A DNA stretch of 64,000 nt from Collinsella aerofaciens. Its GTDB lineage: Bacteria > Actinomycetota > Coriobacteriia > Coriobacteriales > Coriobacteriaceae. This document shows positions 55,230-64,000 of the stretch, in pieces. The stretch covers positions 1,922,001-1,986,000 of the forward strand of contig NZ_CP024160.1 of NCBI RefSeq assembly GCF_002736145.1, read 5' to 3'. How positions within the stretch are numbered: position 1 is the stretch's first letter; the number at the start of each line of letters is the position of its first letter. The notes under the pieces are model-generated. The model was not told where the DNA came from and made no database searches. It saw only the letters and a program-made list of their open reading frames with translations. The position numbers and the translations under genes were made by a program.

Positions 55230-57164
55230 CTAGTTCTTATCGGAGGCTTCGGCCTCGGCGGACTGTTCGGCGGTTTTCTCGGAATCTGATTCGGAGGTCG
55301 ATCCCTGATTGGTGTTGTCGCGAATCGTTTGCGCGTCGATCACCTGGCGGGTCTGTTCCTCGTCGATCTGGTGGCGGTACTTGGATATCGTGTCTTGCGC
55401 ATCGTCGACACTTGTTTGCGGAATGCCCGCCTTGAGGCGGTTTTGCGTGTCTTCGGGCAGGTCGGACAGCTTAATGCTGGTTTCGCTTTCGAGCCAGTGG
55501 AGCTTGAGTCCGAGCGGCTTGCCGGGCAGGCCGCGCCAGACGGCGACATTGCCCTGGTAGGTACCCAGGTAGTACGAGCCGGTGACACCCGTGTAGGCCC
55601 AGATGCCAGCTGCCAGCACAAAGACGAGGGCCAGGATGGCGGCGATAGTAATGTTGCGGCGACGCACGCGTTGCGCTTCGCGCATAACGCCATCGTCAAC
55701 CAGGTCAACGACTACTACGGTCACGTTGTCGTGGCCGCCGGCGGCAAGCGCCGCGTCCACTAGGTTGTCGACGCAGATTTGCGCGGTTGAGGACTGCGTG
55801 GCGATGTTCTCGATATCGCTATCGGGAATCATGCTCGAAAGGCCGTCGGAGCACAGGATCAGGCGGTCGCCTTCCTCGATATGCAGAGTGAAGTGGTCGG
55901 CATACATGGCGGGGTCCGAACCCAGCGCACGGGTGATGACCGAACGGTTGGGGTGGACGCGAGCCTCGTCTGCCGTAATCTCGCCGGCGTCCACGAGCTC
56001 CTCCACGTAGGAGTGGTCGCGGGTCACGCGGATGAGCGTGCCCTCGTGGAGCAGGTAGGCGCGAGAGTCACCCACGTGGGCGATGGCGAGCGTGTCGTTT
56101 TCGATATAGGCGCAAGTGGCTGTGCAGCCCATGCCGGGCTTGCCCAGGCCGTTCAGGGCCGCCTCGATTACGGCGGCGTTGGCTGCCTCGACGGCTGCGG
56201 CCAGGCGTGCTGCGTCGGCGGACTGCGGGGCCGTCTTGGCAATAGTCTCGACGGCGATGGAAGAGGCTACCTCGCCGGCGGCGTGACCGCCCATGCCGTC
56301 GCATACGCAAAAGAGCGGCGACTGCACCAGGTAGGAATCCTCATTGTGCGGGCGTACGCAGCCAACGTCGGAGCGGGCGCCCCACATGAGTTGCGTGGTG
56401 GTGCCGGCATCATAGGTCGAGTCGGTCTCGATGCGCTCCTCGGTCAGGGGCTCAAAGCTCATGGTCGAGCCGGGGTCTTTGAGCTTGGCCTCAACGGCGG
56501 CAACGTCGATCTCGGCTGTGTCACCGGGAGAGACGGTGTCGGTCTCGGCGTTTGATTCGGAATCGCCGGTGTCCGGGGAGCCGGGCTCCTCGGACACGCG
56601 GGCGGTCGACTCGTCGTCTTGCGGGCTGACGTCTATAGGCTCGGGCGTCGCAAAGTGCGACGGCGCGGGCATGCTTTGCGACTGGGCGGCGGGCTCGGTC
56701 ACGGCATCGGACTCGCTTGCGGGCGCAGGCTGCGGGGTCTTGGGTGCAGGGCCGTCCTCGGGGGATGGCCCCGCTTCGGGCGCCGGCGTAGACACGGGCG
56801 CAACTTCGGATGCCGGAGCTATGGGAAACGCCGGCGCGGCGGGCTCGGGTGCCGCAAACACCGCAGCGCTCTCGTTGATTGCCGCGGCGACGGGCTCTGC
56901 AAAGTGAGCTGGCGCCGAGGTTGCTTCGGGCGCTGTGGGCTGTTCCGCAGCATGTGCGCCGATGGGCGCCGCTACGGCATCCTCTTCGTCCTCGTTATCG
57001 GCGAGATCCGAAATATCATGCGTTACATGCGAAAGAGGCAGGGAGAACACGGTGTCCTCGGGTTCCACGGGTGCGGAGCCCGCCGGAGCGGCGTGGGCCG
57101 GCGCAGCTGTGGCGGCAGCCGGTGCCTCGGTCATAGTCGCGGACTTGTTCTCCTCGTCGATCAT
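55230..57164 (-). CDS. PP2C-type Ser/Thr phosphatase with long disordered N-terminus
   Basis: Protein of 644 residues, counterpart of PstP, which dephosphorylates the kinases and their substrates. Residues 1-235 are low-complexity, rich in Ala, Pro, Glu and Ser, which is unusual for PstP. The PP2C domain (about 240-480) has RPHNEDSYL, VCDGMGGHAAGE, HVGDSRAYL, LILCSDGLSSM and GGHDNVTVV, so the metal-binding aspartates are intact. One membrane helix (about 497-517) and a short extracellular tail follow. The ATG overlaps the stop of the FHA gene (ATGA). Confidence 0.93.
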   Translation of the reverse strand: MIDEENKSATMTEAPAAATAAPAHAAPAGSAPVEPEDTVFSLPLSHVTHDISDLADNEDEEDAVAAPIGAHAAEQPTAPEATSAPAHFAEPVAAAINESAAVFAAPEPAAPAFPIAPASEVAPVSTPAPEAGPSPEDGPAPKTPQPAPASESDAVTEPAAQSQSMPAPSHFATPEPIDVSPQDDESTARVSEEPGSPDTGDSESNAETDTVSPGDTAEIDVAAVEAKLKDPGSTMSFEPLTEERIETDSTYDAGTTTQLMWGARSDVGCVRPHNEDSYLVQSPLFCVCDGMGGHAAGEVASSIAVETIAKTAPQSADAARLAAAVEAANAAVIEAALNGLGKPGMGCTATCAYIENDTLAIAHVGDSRAYLLHEGTLIRVTRDHSYVEELVDAGEITADEARVHPNRSVITRALGSDPAMYADHFTLHIEEGDRLILCSDGLSSMIPDSDIENIATQSSTAQICVDNLVDAALAAGGHDNVTVVVVDLVDDGVMREAQRVRRRNITIAAILALVFVLAAGIWAYTGVTGSYYLGTYQGNVAVWRGLPGKPLGLKLHWLESETSIKLSDLPEDTQNRLKAGIPQTSVDDAQDTISKYRHQIDEEQTRQVIDAQTIRDNTNQGSTSESDSEKTAEQSAEAEASDKN

Positions 57165-57577
57165 CGACGGTTCACCTTCATGACCACATCGCCGATCTGG
57201 ACTTCGTCGCCCTCGCGCAGCGTTGCGGGCTCCACAAGCTGGCGGCCGTTGACGAGCGTGCCGTTAAGCGAGTTGAGGTCCTCGATGATGAGCGCCGGGC
57301 CCTGCAGCGAAAAGCGCGCATGCGAGGCCGAGACGAATGGTTCGTTGATGCAGATGTCCGAAGATGGCGAGCGACCGACGATGACGGGGCCGAGCATATC
57401 TACGTGGATGCCGCGGATACCGCGCGGACCCTTGTCCACATCGATCGTCCAGATAGCCGAGTCGCGGCGCTGTCCGCGCACAAGCCCCACGCCGGTCTTC
57501 ATGACGGCGAACAGGAAGATATAGAGCAGGGCGACCAGGACGATGCGGCCTGCAAAAAGGACGATATCGATGTTCAT
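57161..57577 (-). CDS. Membrane-anchored FHA-domain protein (FhaB-like)
   Basis: Protein of 138 residues. An N-terminal membrane helix (about 5-25) precedes an FHA domain (about 55-135) with the phosphothreonine-binding residues in GRSPSSDICI, SHARF and NSLNGTLVNG. It corresponds to FhaB of actinobacteria, which docks phosphorylated partners at the cell-wall synthesis site. It overlaps the phosphatase gene by four bases. Confidence 0.92.
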   Translation of the reverse strand: MNIDIVLFAGRIVLVALLYIFLFAVMKTGVGLVRGQRRDSAIWTIDVDKGPRGIRGIHVDMLGPVIVGRSPSSDICINEPFVSASHARFSLQGPALIIEDLNSLNGTLVNGRQLVEPATLREGDEVQIGDVVMKVNRR

Positions 57578-57583
57578 AAGCGA

Positions 57584-58597
57584 CTATCCCCTAAATTCAA
57601 AGGTGCTCAGGCCAAACGTCAGCAGATCGCCGTTGCGCAGCGGGCAGCGCGTAATGCGGCGGTTGTTGACGAGTGTGCCGTTGGTGGAATTGAGGTCCTC
57701 GATCGACCAATCCGAGCCCGTAAAGGTGAGCTGGGCGTGGCGGCGCGACACGTTGGGGTCGCGCAGGGCAATGTCGGAAACTGAGCGCTCGCGACCGATG
57801 GTCACCTGTGCGGAGGTGATGCTATGGCTCTCGCCGCTCACGACGTCGACGAGCTGGGCGAGCGGGCGCTGCGGGGCGCGAGTGCTCGCCATGTTGGAGG
57901 CGATGCCGGTTGCGGCGCCTAGGCCCACGGCGGCACCGGTCGCGGCGGCTCCGCCCATGCCGGCAAGCGCGTCGCGCGAGATGGTCTGCGGCACCGGGAT
58001 GGGTGCGGCGGCGGGGTCGGGGACGCTAGGCGCGAAGGGGTCTGCCGTGGCAAGCGGGTCAGGAGTGGCGGCGCGAGGCGTCGGCTGCTGCTGGGGCATG
58101 GCGGCGGGGCGCTGCTGCTGCGGGGCAGCAAACTGCTGCTGGCCGGCGCGCGGGGCGCTGGCGGCACGGCTTACCGCGGAGTTGTTCTGGCCCAGGCCGT
58201 TTTGATAGGCGCGCTCTTCTTCGTACAGGCGGCCGAGCGTGGGGGCATCGACGTTCTCGGCAAAGACCGAGAACTTGCCGGCGCGCAGCTGCGGATCGAT
58301 CATAAAGCGCACGAGGGGCTCGCCGACAAAGACATAGCGGCGCTTTTCGGCCTGCGCCTTCACAAACTCGCGGACCTCGCGCGAAAGCTCGGGGTAGAAC
58401 GGGGCGAGCATGGGATCGTCGTCGGCGGCGATCAGGATGGTATAGAGTGCCGGCGCCGTGTTGACGCCGTTAATCACCAGAGTCTGATCCTCCATGTCGC
58501 GAGCGGCCTGCTTGGCAAGCTTCTTAAAGGAGAACGGGGCACGGGTGGCACCGAAGATGCCGGCCACGTGGTCCTCGAAGATGTTCAGGAAGTTCAC
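57584..58597 (-). CDS. FHA-domain protein with DUF3662 (FhaA-like)
   Basis: Protein of 337 residues. The N-terminal DUF3662 domain (1-115, FEDHVAGIFGATRAPFSFKKLAKQA begins in this region) is followed by a long Gln/Pro/Ala linker (125-250) and a C-terminal FHA domain (about 255-337; GRERSVSDIAL, SRRHAQ, NSTNGTLVNN). It corresponds to FhaA, which in mycobacteria interacts with phosphorylated MviN and PbpA. The start is GTG, overlapping the kinase stop (GTGA). Confidence 0.92.
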   Translation of the reverse strand: MNFLNIFEDHVAGIFGATRAPFSFKKLAKQAARDMEDQTLVINGVNTAPALYTILIAADDDPMLAPFYPELSREVREFVKAQAEKRRYVFVGEPLVRFMIDPQLRAGKFSVFAENVDAPTLGRLYEEERAYQNGLGQNNSAVSRAASAPRAGQQQFAAPQQQRPAAMPQQQPTPRAATPDPLATADPFAPSVPDPAAAPIPVPQTISRDALAGMGGAAATGAAVGLGAATGIASNMASTRAPQRPLAQLVDVVSGESHSITSAQVTIGRERSVSDIALRDPNVSRRHAQLTFTGSDWSIEDLNSTNGTLVNNRRITRCPLRNGDLLTFGLSTFEFRG

Positions 58598-60447
58598 GAA
58601 AGATCACTCTCCGTATAGGTTCTTTGGTATCCGAGCAAATATAGGCATATCCCAACGATTATAGAGGATAGGGTTCCCGCAACTGCCGCCTTGGCGGCGA
58701 CCGCGGCTGCAAGGCTGGCAATTTCCATATGGTGTGCAAGACAGGATGCCGCTGCGCAGCCGATGCCGGTGACGGCGATGGCGGCGATTGCGGCAAGGTT
58801 TGAGCCCCGGTCGGCACGCTTGGCATGGGCATTGAGCAGCGCAGATGACGCCGCGGCAGTTGTCGCGACCAGCACAAAGGCAGCCCAAAGGAGCGGGTCT
58901 CCCAGCGCCGCGGCGACATTGCTGAGCCCCAGCACGCCTCCGGCTGAAAGCGCGACCGTGGCCAGACGGGCAAAAAGCACGCCCATGCCCGTTGCCGCGG
59001 CGGCGCTTGCCGGGCCGAGCCAAAATGACGCGACGCCGGCGGCGACCCCAGCTGCCAGGAAGGTATTGCCAGTCAGACAGCCAAGCGCGAGTGCACAGGT
59101 GAGCGCGGCGCTCGCGGCAGCCTCGGTGCGACCCCAGGCGATCCACCAACCGGACATGGCAGCGGCAAAGATCACCGCGACGGGCAACATCGACAGGATG
59201 CCCTGCGCCTGCATGGTGGCGTTGGCCATGAGCACCAAAAAGCCCACGGCCGAGATGGCCGAGCCAATCTGCGGTGCCAAGCCAGCCGCCGCTCCGATCG
59301 CGATAGCCGCGACGACCAACCCGGGAAGCGCCGCGACCCCGGCCGTTTGCATCAGCAAAAAGCTAAAGGTGCCGCACGTTAGCGCCGAGATAGCGCGCAT
59401 GGTGTAGTCGCGCGCATGGCTCCAGCGCGTGCCCGCCCAGCCGAGCGCGGGGTCGACCTCGATGGCGTCGTCCTCGTAGTGCGACGGCTCGATATCGTTG
59501 AGTTCCTGCTCGTCATCCGAAAGCTCGCCAACCATTTGCTCCAGACTGCGACGGCCCTCGCGCACGCTGCCCAGACCGGCAAGGAGTTGGTCGCAAAATG
59601 CCTCGATGCTGTTGGGGCGGTCCTGCGGCATGGGGGAGAGCGCGCTCATGAGCGCGGCCTCGGCTCCCGGGGGAAAGTGTGGTATCAGCTCGCTGGGATA
59701 GGTGGCGCCGCCGATGATGCGGTCGAGCGAGTCGGCGGGCGTGGCCGCCATAAAGGGAGCGCTGCCGCACAAGCCCTCATAGATAACGCAGGCAAGGGCA
59801 AAGACATCGGCGCGTTCGTCGACCGTGCCGGTCTCGATATCGAGCTGCTCGGGCGGCATGTAGCCGATGGTGCCGCCGCGCGAGCCGCCAAAGCCACCGG
59901 CGGACGACAGTCGCGCCATGCCAAAGTCGGTGAGCTTTACATTGCCCGAGTGGTCGATGAGCACGTTGGCGGGCTTAATGTCCAGGTGGAGTACGCCATT
60001 GCTATGGGCGAAGGCGAGCGCCTGACCCAGGGCATCGGCAATGGCTGCGGCCTCGTCAAAGGTGAGCGAGTGGCCGTCCACGCGATGCAAAAACTCGGCC
60101 AACGACATACCGTCGACATACTCCATGACCAAGTAGGCATAGGCGGTGTCGTGCGTAAAGTCGATGACCTGCACGATATTGGGATGTTGAAGCATGGCGG
60201 CAGTGTGCGCCTCGCGCAGGACATCCATGATGTCGCTGGCGGGCATGCCGGCGCCGTTGATAAGGGGGATGCGCTTAATGGCGACGCGGCGGCGCAGGTG
60301 CGTGTCGCGGCAGATCTCGATGGAGCCAAAACCGCCGGTCGCAAGTGTCTCGAGCGGCTGGTACCGCTTGAGCAGCTCGCGAGAGCTGGTGCCCTCCAAA
60401 GGAACGTCCGGCGAGAACCGGGCGGTATGTTGCGAGAAAAGCGGCAT
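58594..60447 (-). CDS. Ser/Thr protein kinase with multi-pass membrane C-terminus
   Basis: Protein of 617 residues. The kinase domain (about 28-285) has LATGGFGSIEI, VAIKRIP, the catalytic loop HLDIKPAN and TDFGMARL. The usual HRD arginine is Leu, so it is a non-RD kinase. After an acidic linker, residues 345-605 form about nine Ala/Gly-rich membrane helices instead of a single helix and sensor domain. It occupies the first position of the operon where PknA is part of the mycobacterial cluster. GAGGG lies before the ATG at 60447; an in-frame TTG two codons upstream is less likely. Confidence 0.9.
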   Translation of the reverse strand: MPLFSQHTARFSPDVPLEGTSSRELLKRYQPLETLATGGFGSIEICRDTHLRRRVAIKRIPLINGAGMPASDIMDVLREAHTAAMLQHPNIVQVIDFTHDTAYAYLVMEYVDGMSLAEFLHRVDGHSLTFDEAAAIADALGQALAFAHSNGVLHLDIKPANVLIDHSGNVKLTDFGMARLSSAGGFGGSRGGTIGYMPPEQLDIETGTVDERADVFALACVIYEGLCGSAPFMAATPADSLDRIIGGATYPSELIPHFPPGAEAALMSALSPMPQDRPNSIEAFCDQLLAGLGSVREGRRSLEQMVGELSDDEQELNDIEPSHYEDDAIEVDPALGWAGTRWSHARDYTMRAISALTCGTFSFLLMQTAGVAALPGLVVAAIAIGAAAGLAPQIGSAISAVGFLVLMANATMQAQGILSMLPVAVIFAAAMSGWWIAWGRTEAAASAALTCALALGCLTGNTFLAAGVAAGVASFWLGPASAAAATGMGVLFARLATVALSAGGVLGLSNVAAALGDPLLWAAFVLVATTAAASSALLNAHAKRADRGSNLAAIAAIAVTGIGCAAASCLAHHMEIASLAAAVAAKAAVAGTLSSIIVGICLYLLGYQRTYTESDLS

Positions 60448-60591
60448 GGCCAACCCTCGTGCGTTTAAAGTTCGTTTGCGAGTGGCGGGCGCGGAGCCGA
60501 GCCGTTCGCGGTGGCATAGATGCTGCTAGTGTAGCACGCTCGGGTGCATGGGGAGGATAGCGGGATGCGAGGCTGCCTGTCTGGTTTGGCC

Positions 60592-61308
60592 TTAGCGCTT
60601 CTTCCTGTTCTTCTTCTGCTTGCGCTGCTTGCCTTTGGTCTCCTGGGGCTTGTCGCCCTGCTTGGCCTCGGCGGCGGCCTTCTCGGCCTTCATTTTCTTC
60701 TTCTTGGTCTCGATGCGGAGTTTTTTGTTGATGCGCGCCTTAAGGAAGGGACCGAACTGCTCGGCATCACCGCGGACAAAGGTGTCCTTAGGGATCGTCA
60801 CGCCCTGGTCGGCGAACATGGCCACAAAGATGCGCTCGCCGTCGAGCACGTGGTCGAGCTTTTCAAACGGGAAGAACTGCGACTTGCCGCTCTTGCCCCA
60901 TACCATCAGGCCGTCTTCGTTGGCAGCGACGCGGCGATAGCGGCCGCCCATGGACTCGTCGGCCTCGACGGCATCGATAAAGTCGCGGGCGAGCGTGTGG
61001 TGAAGGTTTTTGCTCCACCAGGCCAAAAAGGCGCCGAATACGATCAAGACGACGCCAAACTTGATCCAGCTGCCGCCGGCCACCAGCATGCCGATGCCGA
61101 TGAGCGCGGCAATCGCAGCGGCGACATACAGCGAGCCGCGACGCCTGGGCGAGGCAACCAGGCGGGCGAAGTCGGTGACGAGGTCGTTTTCGTACTGATA
61201 CTCGTTGAGGTACAGGATGCCGTCGTCGGCCGCGGCCTGCTCCTCGAGCGCGACCTCGACCTGGTCGGCTGCTTCGAAGGGAACGAGGTTGCTCTCTGCG
61301 TCTGCCAT
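60592..61308 (-). CDS. YcxB-like membrane protein with basic tail
   Basis: Protein of 238 residues. Two hydrophobic segments (about 58-98, SLYVAAAIAALIGIGMLVAG and IKFGVVLIVFGAFLAWW) precede a YcxB-like domain (GLMVWGKSGKSQFFPFEKL). The last 35 residues are almost all Lys, Arg, Gln and Glu. It lies 145 bases upstream of the kinase gene on the same strand and is divergent from dnaX. Function unknown. Confidence 0.75.
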   Translation of the reverse strand: MADAESNLVPFEAADQVEVALEEQAAADDGILYLNEYQYENDLVTDFARLVASPRRRGSLYVAAAIAALIGIGMLVAGGSWIKFGVVLIVFGAFLAWWSKNLHHTLARDFIDAVEADESMGGRYRRVAANEDGLMVWGKSGKSQFFPFEKLDHVLDGERIFVAMFADQGVTIPKDTFVRGDAEQFGPFLKARINKKLRIETKKKKMKAEKAAAEAKQGDKPQETKGKQRKQKKNRKKR

Positions 61309-61423
61309 GCTCTTTGGACTCCTATCGCGGCGGGCTCGCCGTACGGGTTATTATGAATGCAGTATGCCGTGCGACCGCATGGCCGTCGCGGCAACAAGAC
61401 TCAGTATACCCGGGGGAGCACCC

Positions 61424-63910
61424 ATGGAATCGTTGTACCGAAAGTATCGCCCGCTCACCTTTGACTCCGTGGTGGGCCAGCAGCATATCGTCTCGACGCT
61501 CGAGCACGCCATCACCGAGGGGCGCCTGTCCCACGCCTACCTGTTCTGCGGACCGCGCGGCACGGGCAAGACCACCATGGCGCGCATTCTGGCCAAGGCG
61601 CTGCTGTGCCGCAATGCCGAGGCGGCGCGCGCCGAGGGTGCAAGCGGCTGCATACCCGACGGTACTTGCGAGGAGTGCGAGCTCATTGCCGAGGGTAACC
61701 ACCCCGATGTTTACGAGCTCGATGCCGCAAGCCGTACCGGCGTGGACAACGTGCGCGAGGAGATCATCAACTCCGTCAACTTTGCCCCGGTGCGCGGCAA
61801 GTACAAGATTTATATCATCGACGAGGTCCACATGCTCACGACGGCGGCGTTCAACGCGCTGCTCAAGACGCTCGAGGAGCCGCCGGCACACGTGATCTTT
61901 GTGCTGTGCACCACCGACCCGCAAAAGATTCCGGAGACCATCCTCTCGCGCTGCCAGCGTTTCGATTTCCATCGCATCGGCAATGAGGATATTGAGCATC
62001 GCCTGGCATACGTGTGCGAGCAGGAGGGCTTCGATTACGACGACGAGGCGCTGGCCATCGTGGCGCGCCATGCCAAGGGCGGCATGCGCGACGCGCTCTC
62101 CACGCTGGAGCAGCTGAGCGTCTTTGGCAACGGTTCTGTGCATGCGGACGACGCCCGCTCGCTTTTAGGCGAGGTTTCGGACCAGATTCTGGGCGAGTTT
62201 TCCCGCGCCATTGCCGATCGCGATGTTGCCGAGCTCTATGGACTGATCCGTGCGCAGGTCGAGGAAGGAAACGACCTGCTGGAGCTGACGCGCGACCTGG
62301 TGGCGCATGTGCGTGACGTGTACGTTGCCTGCGTTGCCGGTGCCCGTGCCGAGCTGTTTGAGGGCGGCTCCGAGCAGGCCGAGGCGCTTGCTGCCGAGGC
62401 CGCTGCCTTTGGCGAGCATCCTGCCGACCGCCTGGCTCGTGTGCTGACAGTGCTCGACGATGCCGCACTGGAGATGAGGGGCGCGAGCGACGTGCGCCTG
62501 GTGCTCGAGATTGCCTGCACGCGTCTGGCACGTCCCGAGGCCGATTTGACGATTGAAGCTTTGGCTGAGCGCGTAGCTCGCTTGGAGGCCATGGTTGCCA
62601 ACGCCGCCGTTCCGGCGAGCGTGGCTGCTGCTCAGGCCGCCGCGCCTGCAGCATCCGTACCCGCTGCTGCCCAGCAGCCGACGCTTATCTCGGGTGCCCG
62701 AGCTGCCGCTCCGGCGGCATCTGCTACCCCCGCTGATACGTCCGCGCGCCAGGGTGGTATGCCTTGGGACCGTGGTGCTGCCGCTCCGTCGGCTCAGCCG
62801 GCTGCTCAGCCGGCGTCTCGTGCTGCGTCCGCACCGGCGTCCAAGCCTGCGGCGTCCGCGCCCCAGCCCGCCGCTGCCCCGGCTCCCGCACCTGCCACCG
62901 CTCCGGCACCTAAGCCCCAGCCCAACACCGCCGCCCAGGTTGCCGCCACCGGTGCTGCCGAGACCCCCGCGGTCGAGGACGCCGGCGAGCTCCAGCGCAA
63001 ATGGGCCGAGGTCGTCGAGCGCGTCAAGGCTCGTCAGGCCTCCTACGCAGGGCTTTTGCTCAACGCCCGCGCCACGGCCGACGACGGCTCCAAGCTCACG
63101 GTCTCGTTCCCTGCGGGCTCGACTTTTGCCATCAAGATGCTCGGTCGCGCCGACACGCAGTCGGTGGTCCTGCCGACGGTCTGCGCGGTCTTCGGTCGTC
63201 GCACCGTCGACTATGTTCTGGATGGGGGTGGCACGCCGGCTCCTCAACATGAGGAGCATTCTCCATCTGCACGGGCTGCGGTATCTGCGGACCCGCAACC
63301 CGTGTCCTCGGCGGCCCCTGTATCCTCGAGTGCCAGCGCGCCGCAGCAGCAAGCGACGCCGGTAGCGGCATCGACCCCGTCGGCGCCTAAGCCAGCCGCG
63401 GCCAAATCGGCTGCTTCGGTCCCCACGCCCAAGCCTGCCGCTGCGCCTGCGCCCAAGTCATCCGACCTGGGCAAGGCCCCCTGGCTGCGCTCGGACAACC
63501 CTGCCGGCGCTCCCGCCACGGGCAAGCTCCCGACTGAGCCTGCGCCCCGCGCGCCCGAGCGCGCGTCCGCTCCCAAGGCTCAGCCGTCCGCGCAGTCTGC
63601 ACCGTGGGAATCCGAGCAGGTGCCCTACGATGACGCCATGGTCGGCGGCTTTGCAGGCGATGCGAGCGGGGACGATCTGCCTCCGTTCGACGTGCCGGCC
63701 ACGGCGTCCGCGCCCAAGCCCGCTGCGGAGGCACCCGCGGCCCCCGCAAGCGACGACGCCCCCGCGGCTCCCTGGGAGTCCAACCCCGGTGCGGGCAGCC
63801 CCTTCGGCCATCAGGGCGCAGCCCCGAGCATCCCGCAGACCGAGGACGAGGCCAAAGACCTCATCCGCAGCGTCTTCGGTCAGGCCACCATCTTCAAACC
63901 GGTGGAGTAG
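61424..63910 (+). CDS. dnaX: DNA polymerase III subunit gamma/tau
   Basis: Clamp-loader ATPase of 828 residues. AAA+ domain: Walker A GPRGTGKTT (43-51), zinc site Cys62, Cys76, Cys82, Cys85, Walker B IIDEVHML and sensor LSRCQRFDFHRI. The domain III region follows to about 375. Residues 400-560 and 690-800 are Ala/Pro-rich linkers, with a conserved block at about 590-680 (RKWAEVVERVKARQASYAGL). GGGGGAG lies before the ATG at 61424; the longer frame is divergent-promoter sequence. I see no A-run that would cause a gamma frameshift. Confidence 0.95.
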   Translation: MESLYRKYRPLTFDSVVGQQHIVSTLEHAITEGRLSHAYLFCGPRGTGKTTMARILAKALLCRNAEAARAEGASGCIPDGTCEECELIAEGNHPDVYELDAASRTGVDNVREEIINSVNFAPVRGKYKIYIIDEVHMLTTAAFNALLKTLEEPPAHVIFVLCTTDPQKIPETILSRCQRFDFHRIGNEDIEHRLAYVCEQEGFDYDDEALAIVARHAKGGMRDALSTLEQLSVFGNGSVHADDARSLLGEVSDQILGEFSRAIADRDVAELYGLIRAQVEEGNDLLELTRDLVAHVRDVYVACVAGARAELFEGGSEQAEALAAEAAAFGEHPADRLARVLTVLDDAALEMRGASDVRLVLEIACTRLARPEADLTIEALAERVARLEAMVANAAVPASVAAAQAAAPAASVPAAAQQPTLISGARAAAPAASATPADTSARQGGMPWDRGAAAPSAQPAAQPASRAASAPASKPAASAPQPAAAPAPAPATAPAPKPQPNTAAQVAATGAAETPAVEDAGELQRKWAEVVERVKARQASYAGLLLNARATADDGSKLTVSFPAGSTFAIKMLGRADTQSVVLPTVCAVFGRRTVDYVLDGGGTPAPQHEEHSPSARAAVSADPQPVSSAAPVSSSASAPQQQATPVAASTPSAPKPAAAKSAASVPTPKPAAAPAPKSSDLGKAPWLRSDNPAGAPATGKLPTEPAPRAPERASAPKAQPSAQSAPWESEQVPYDDAMVGGFAGDASGDDLPPFDVPATASAPKPAAEAPAAPASDDAPAAPWESNPGAGSPFGHQGAAPSIPQTEDEAKDLIRSVFGQATIFKPVE

Positions 63911-63964
63911 CTGCGCAGGCGGGTATACTGCTCAAGAAGAGAACCCTTTGAACGGAGCGAGCTT

Positions 63965-64000
63965 ATGATGTGGGAATATGTCCGCCTTGAGGACGATACG
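63965..64000 (+). CDS. Start of an unidentified gene, cut by window end
   Basis: GGAG followed by ATGATG opens a frame MMWEYVRLEDDT that runs off the window. It lies 54 bases after dnaX. Too little is present to identify; ybaB or recR often follows dnaX, but these residues do not look like either. Confidence 0.4.
   Translation, partial: MMWEYVRLEDDT

Overview
The window is a high-GC bacterial chromosome segment that most resembles Collinsella or a close relative (class Coriobacteriia, phylum Actinomycetota), a strictly anaerobic gut lineage. This assignment is inference from gene content. The actinobacterial marks are a kinase/FHA/PP2C/RodA/PBP cell-wall cluster, a dnaK-grpE-dnaJ-hspR heat-shock operon and an HspR-type regulator. 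The anaerobic and gut marks are [NiFe]-hydrogenase maturation genes, NikR, ferredoxin-type proteins, a superoxide-reductase-like domain, mannose-family and glucose-family PTS parts and glycoside hydrolases.

Layout. 1-3.2 kb: the 3' part of pyrE, an XRE regulator fused to a desulfoferrodoxin-like domain, and a Fic gene between two copies of the same hairpin repeat. 3.2-10.9 kb: sugar use (RpiR regulator, large GH106-like hydrolase, AraC regulator, GH1 phospho-beta-glucosidase, PTS EIIA) and a lipoprotein. 11.2-18.0 kb: one minus-strand run of a small unknown protein, nikR, hypF, hypC, hypD, hypE and a HAD phosphatase. hypA lies alone at 45.7 kb, and hypB and hydrogenase structural genes are not in the window. 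18.1-21.3 kb: trxA, an unknown gene and a LytTR/GHKL two-component pair. 21.5-25.4 kb: nadA-nadB-nadC-niaR with a palindromic operator, then a small ferredoxin. 26.3-30.6 kb: dnaK-grpE-dnaJ-hspR. 31-40.6 kb: a YbhJ-like hydratase, two membrane-anchored unknowns, clpB, a small Pro/Ala-rich protein and a large membrane-anchored unknown. 40.8-45.5 kb: a DUF5692 membrane protein, a TetR regulator and a divergent 924-residue multi-domain Fe-S/FAD oxidoreductase. 46.4-49.8 kb: a mannose-family PTS operon with manO. 49.9-50.1 kb: tRNA-Arg(CCT) with partial copies of itself downstream. 50.2-60.5 kb: PknB-PASTA, a RodA-PBP fusion, PP2C, two FHA proteins and a second kinase. 60.6-64 kb: a small membrane protein, dnaX and the start of one more gene.

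The most distinctive content is in the spaces between genes. Four copies of a structured element of about 148 nt sit directly after stop codons (632, 10929, 30643, 45504). Their arms change in a compensatory way, so the fold is conserved more than the sequence. A second family of long hairpins carries a GGGAC core at gene ends throughout the window. A third hairpin repeat flanks fic, and a fourth set of three tandem palindromes lies upstream of clpB. Candidate operators are visible for niaR (on the nad promoter), the TetR protein (two TTGAC-N5-GTCAA sites), fic (35-bp inverted arms) and the dnaK/clpB heat-shock pair (a shared composite motif with identical spacing).
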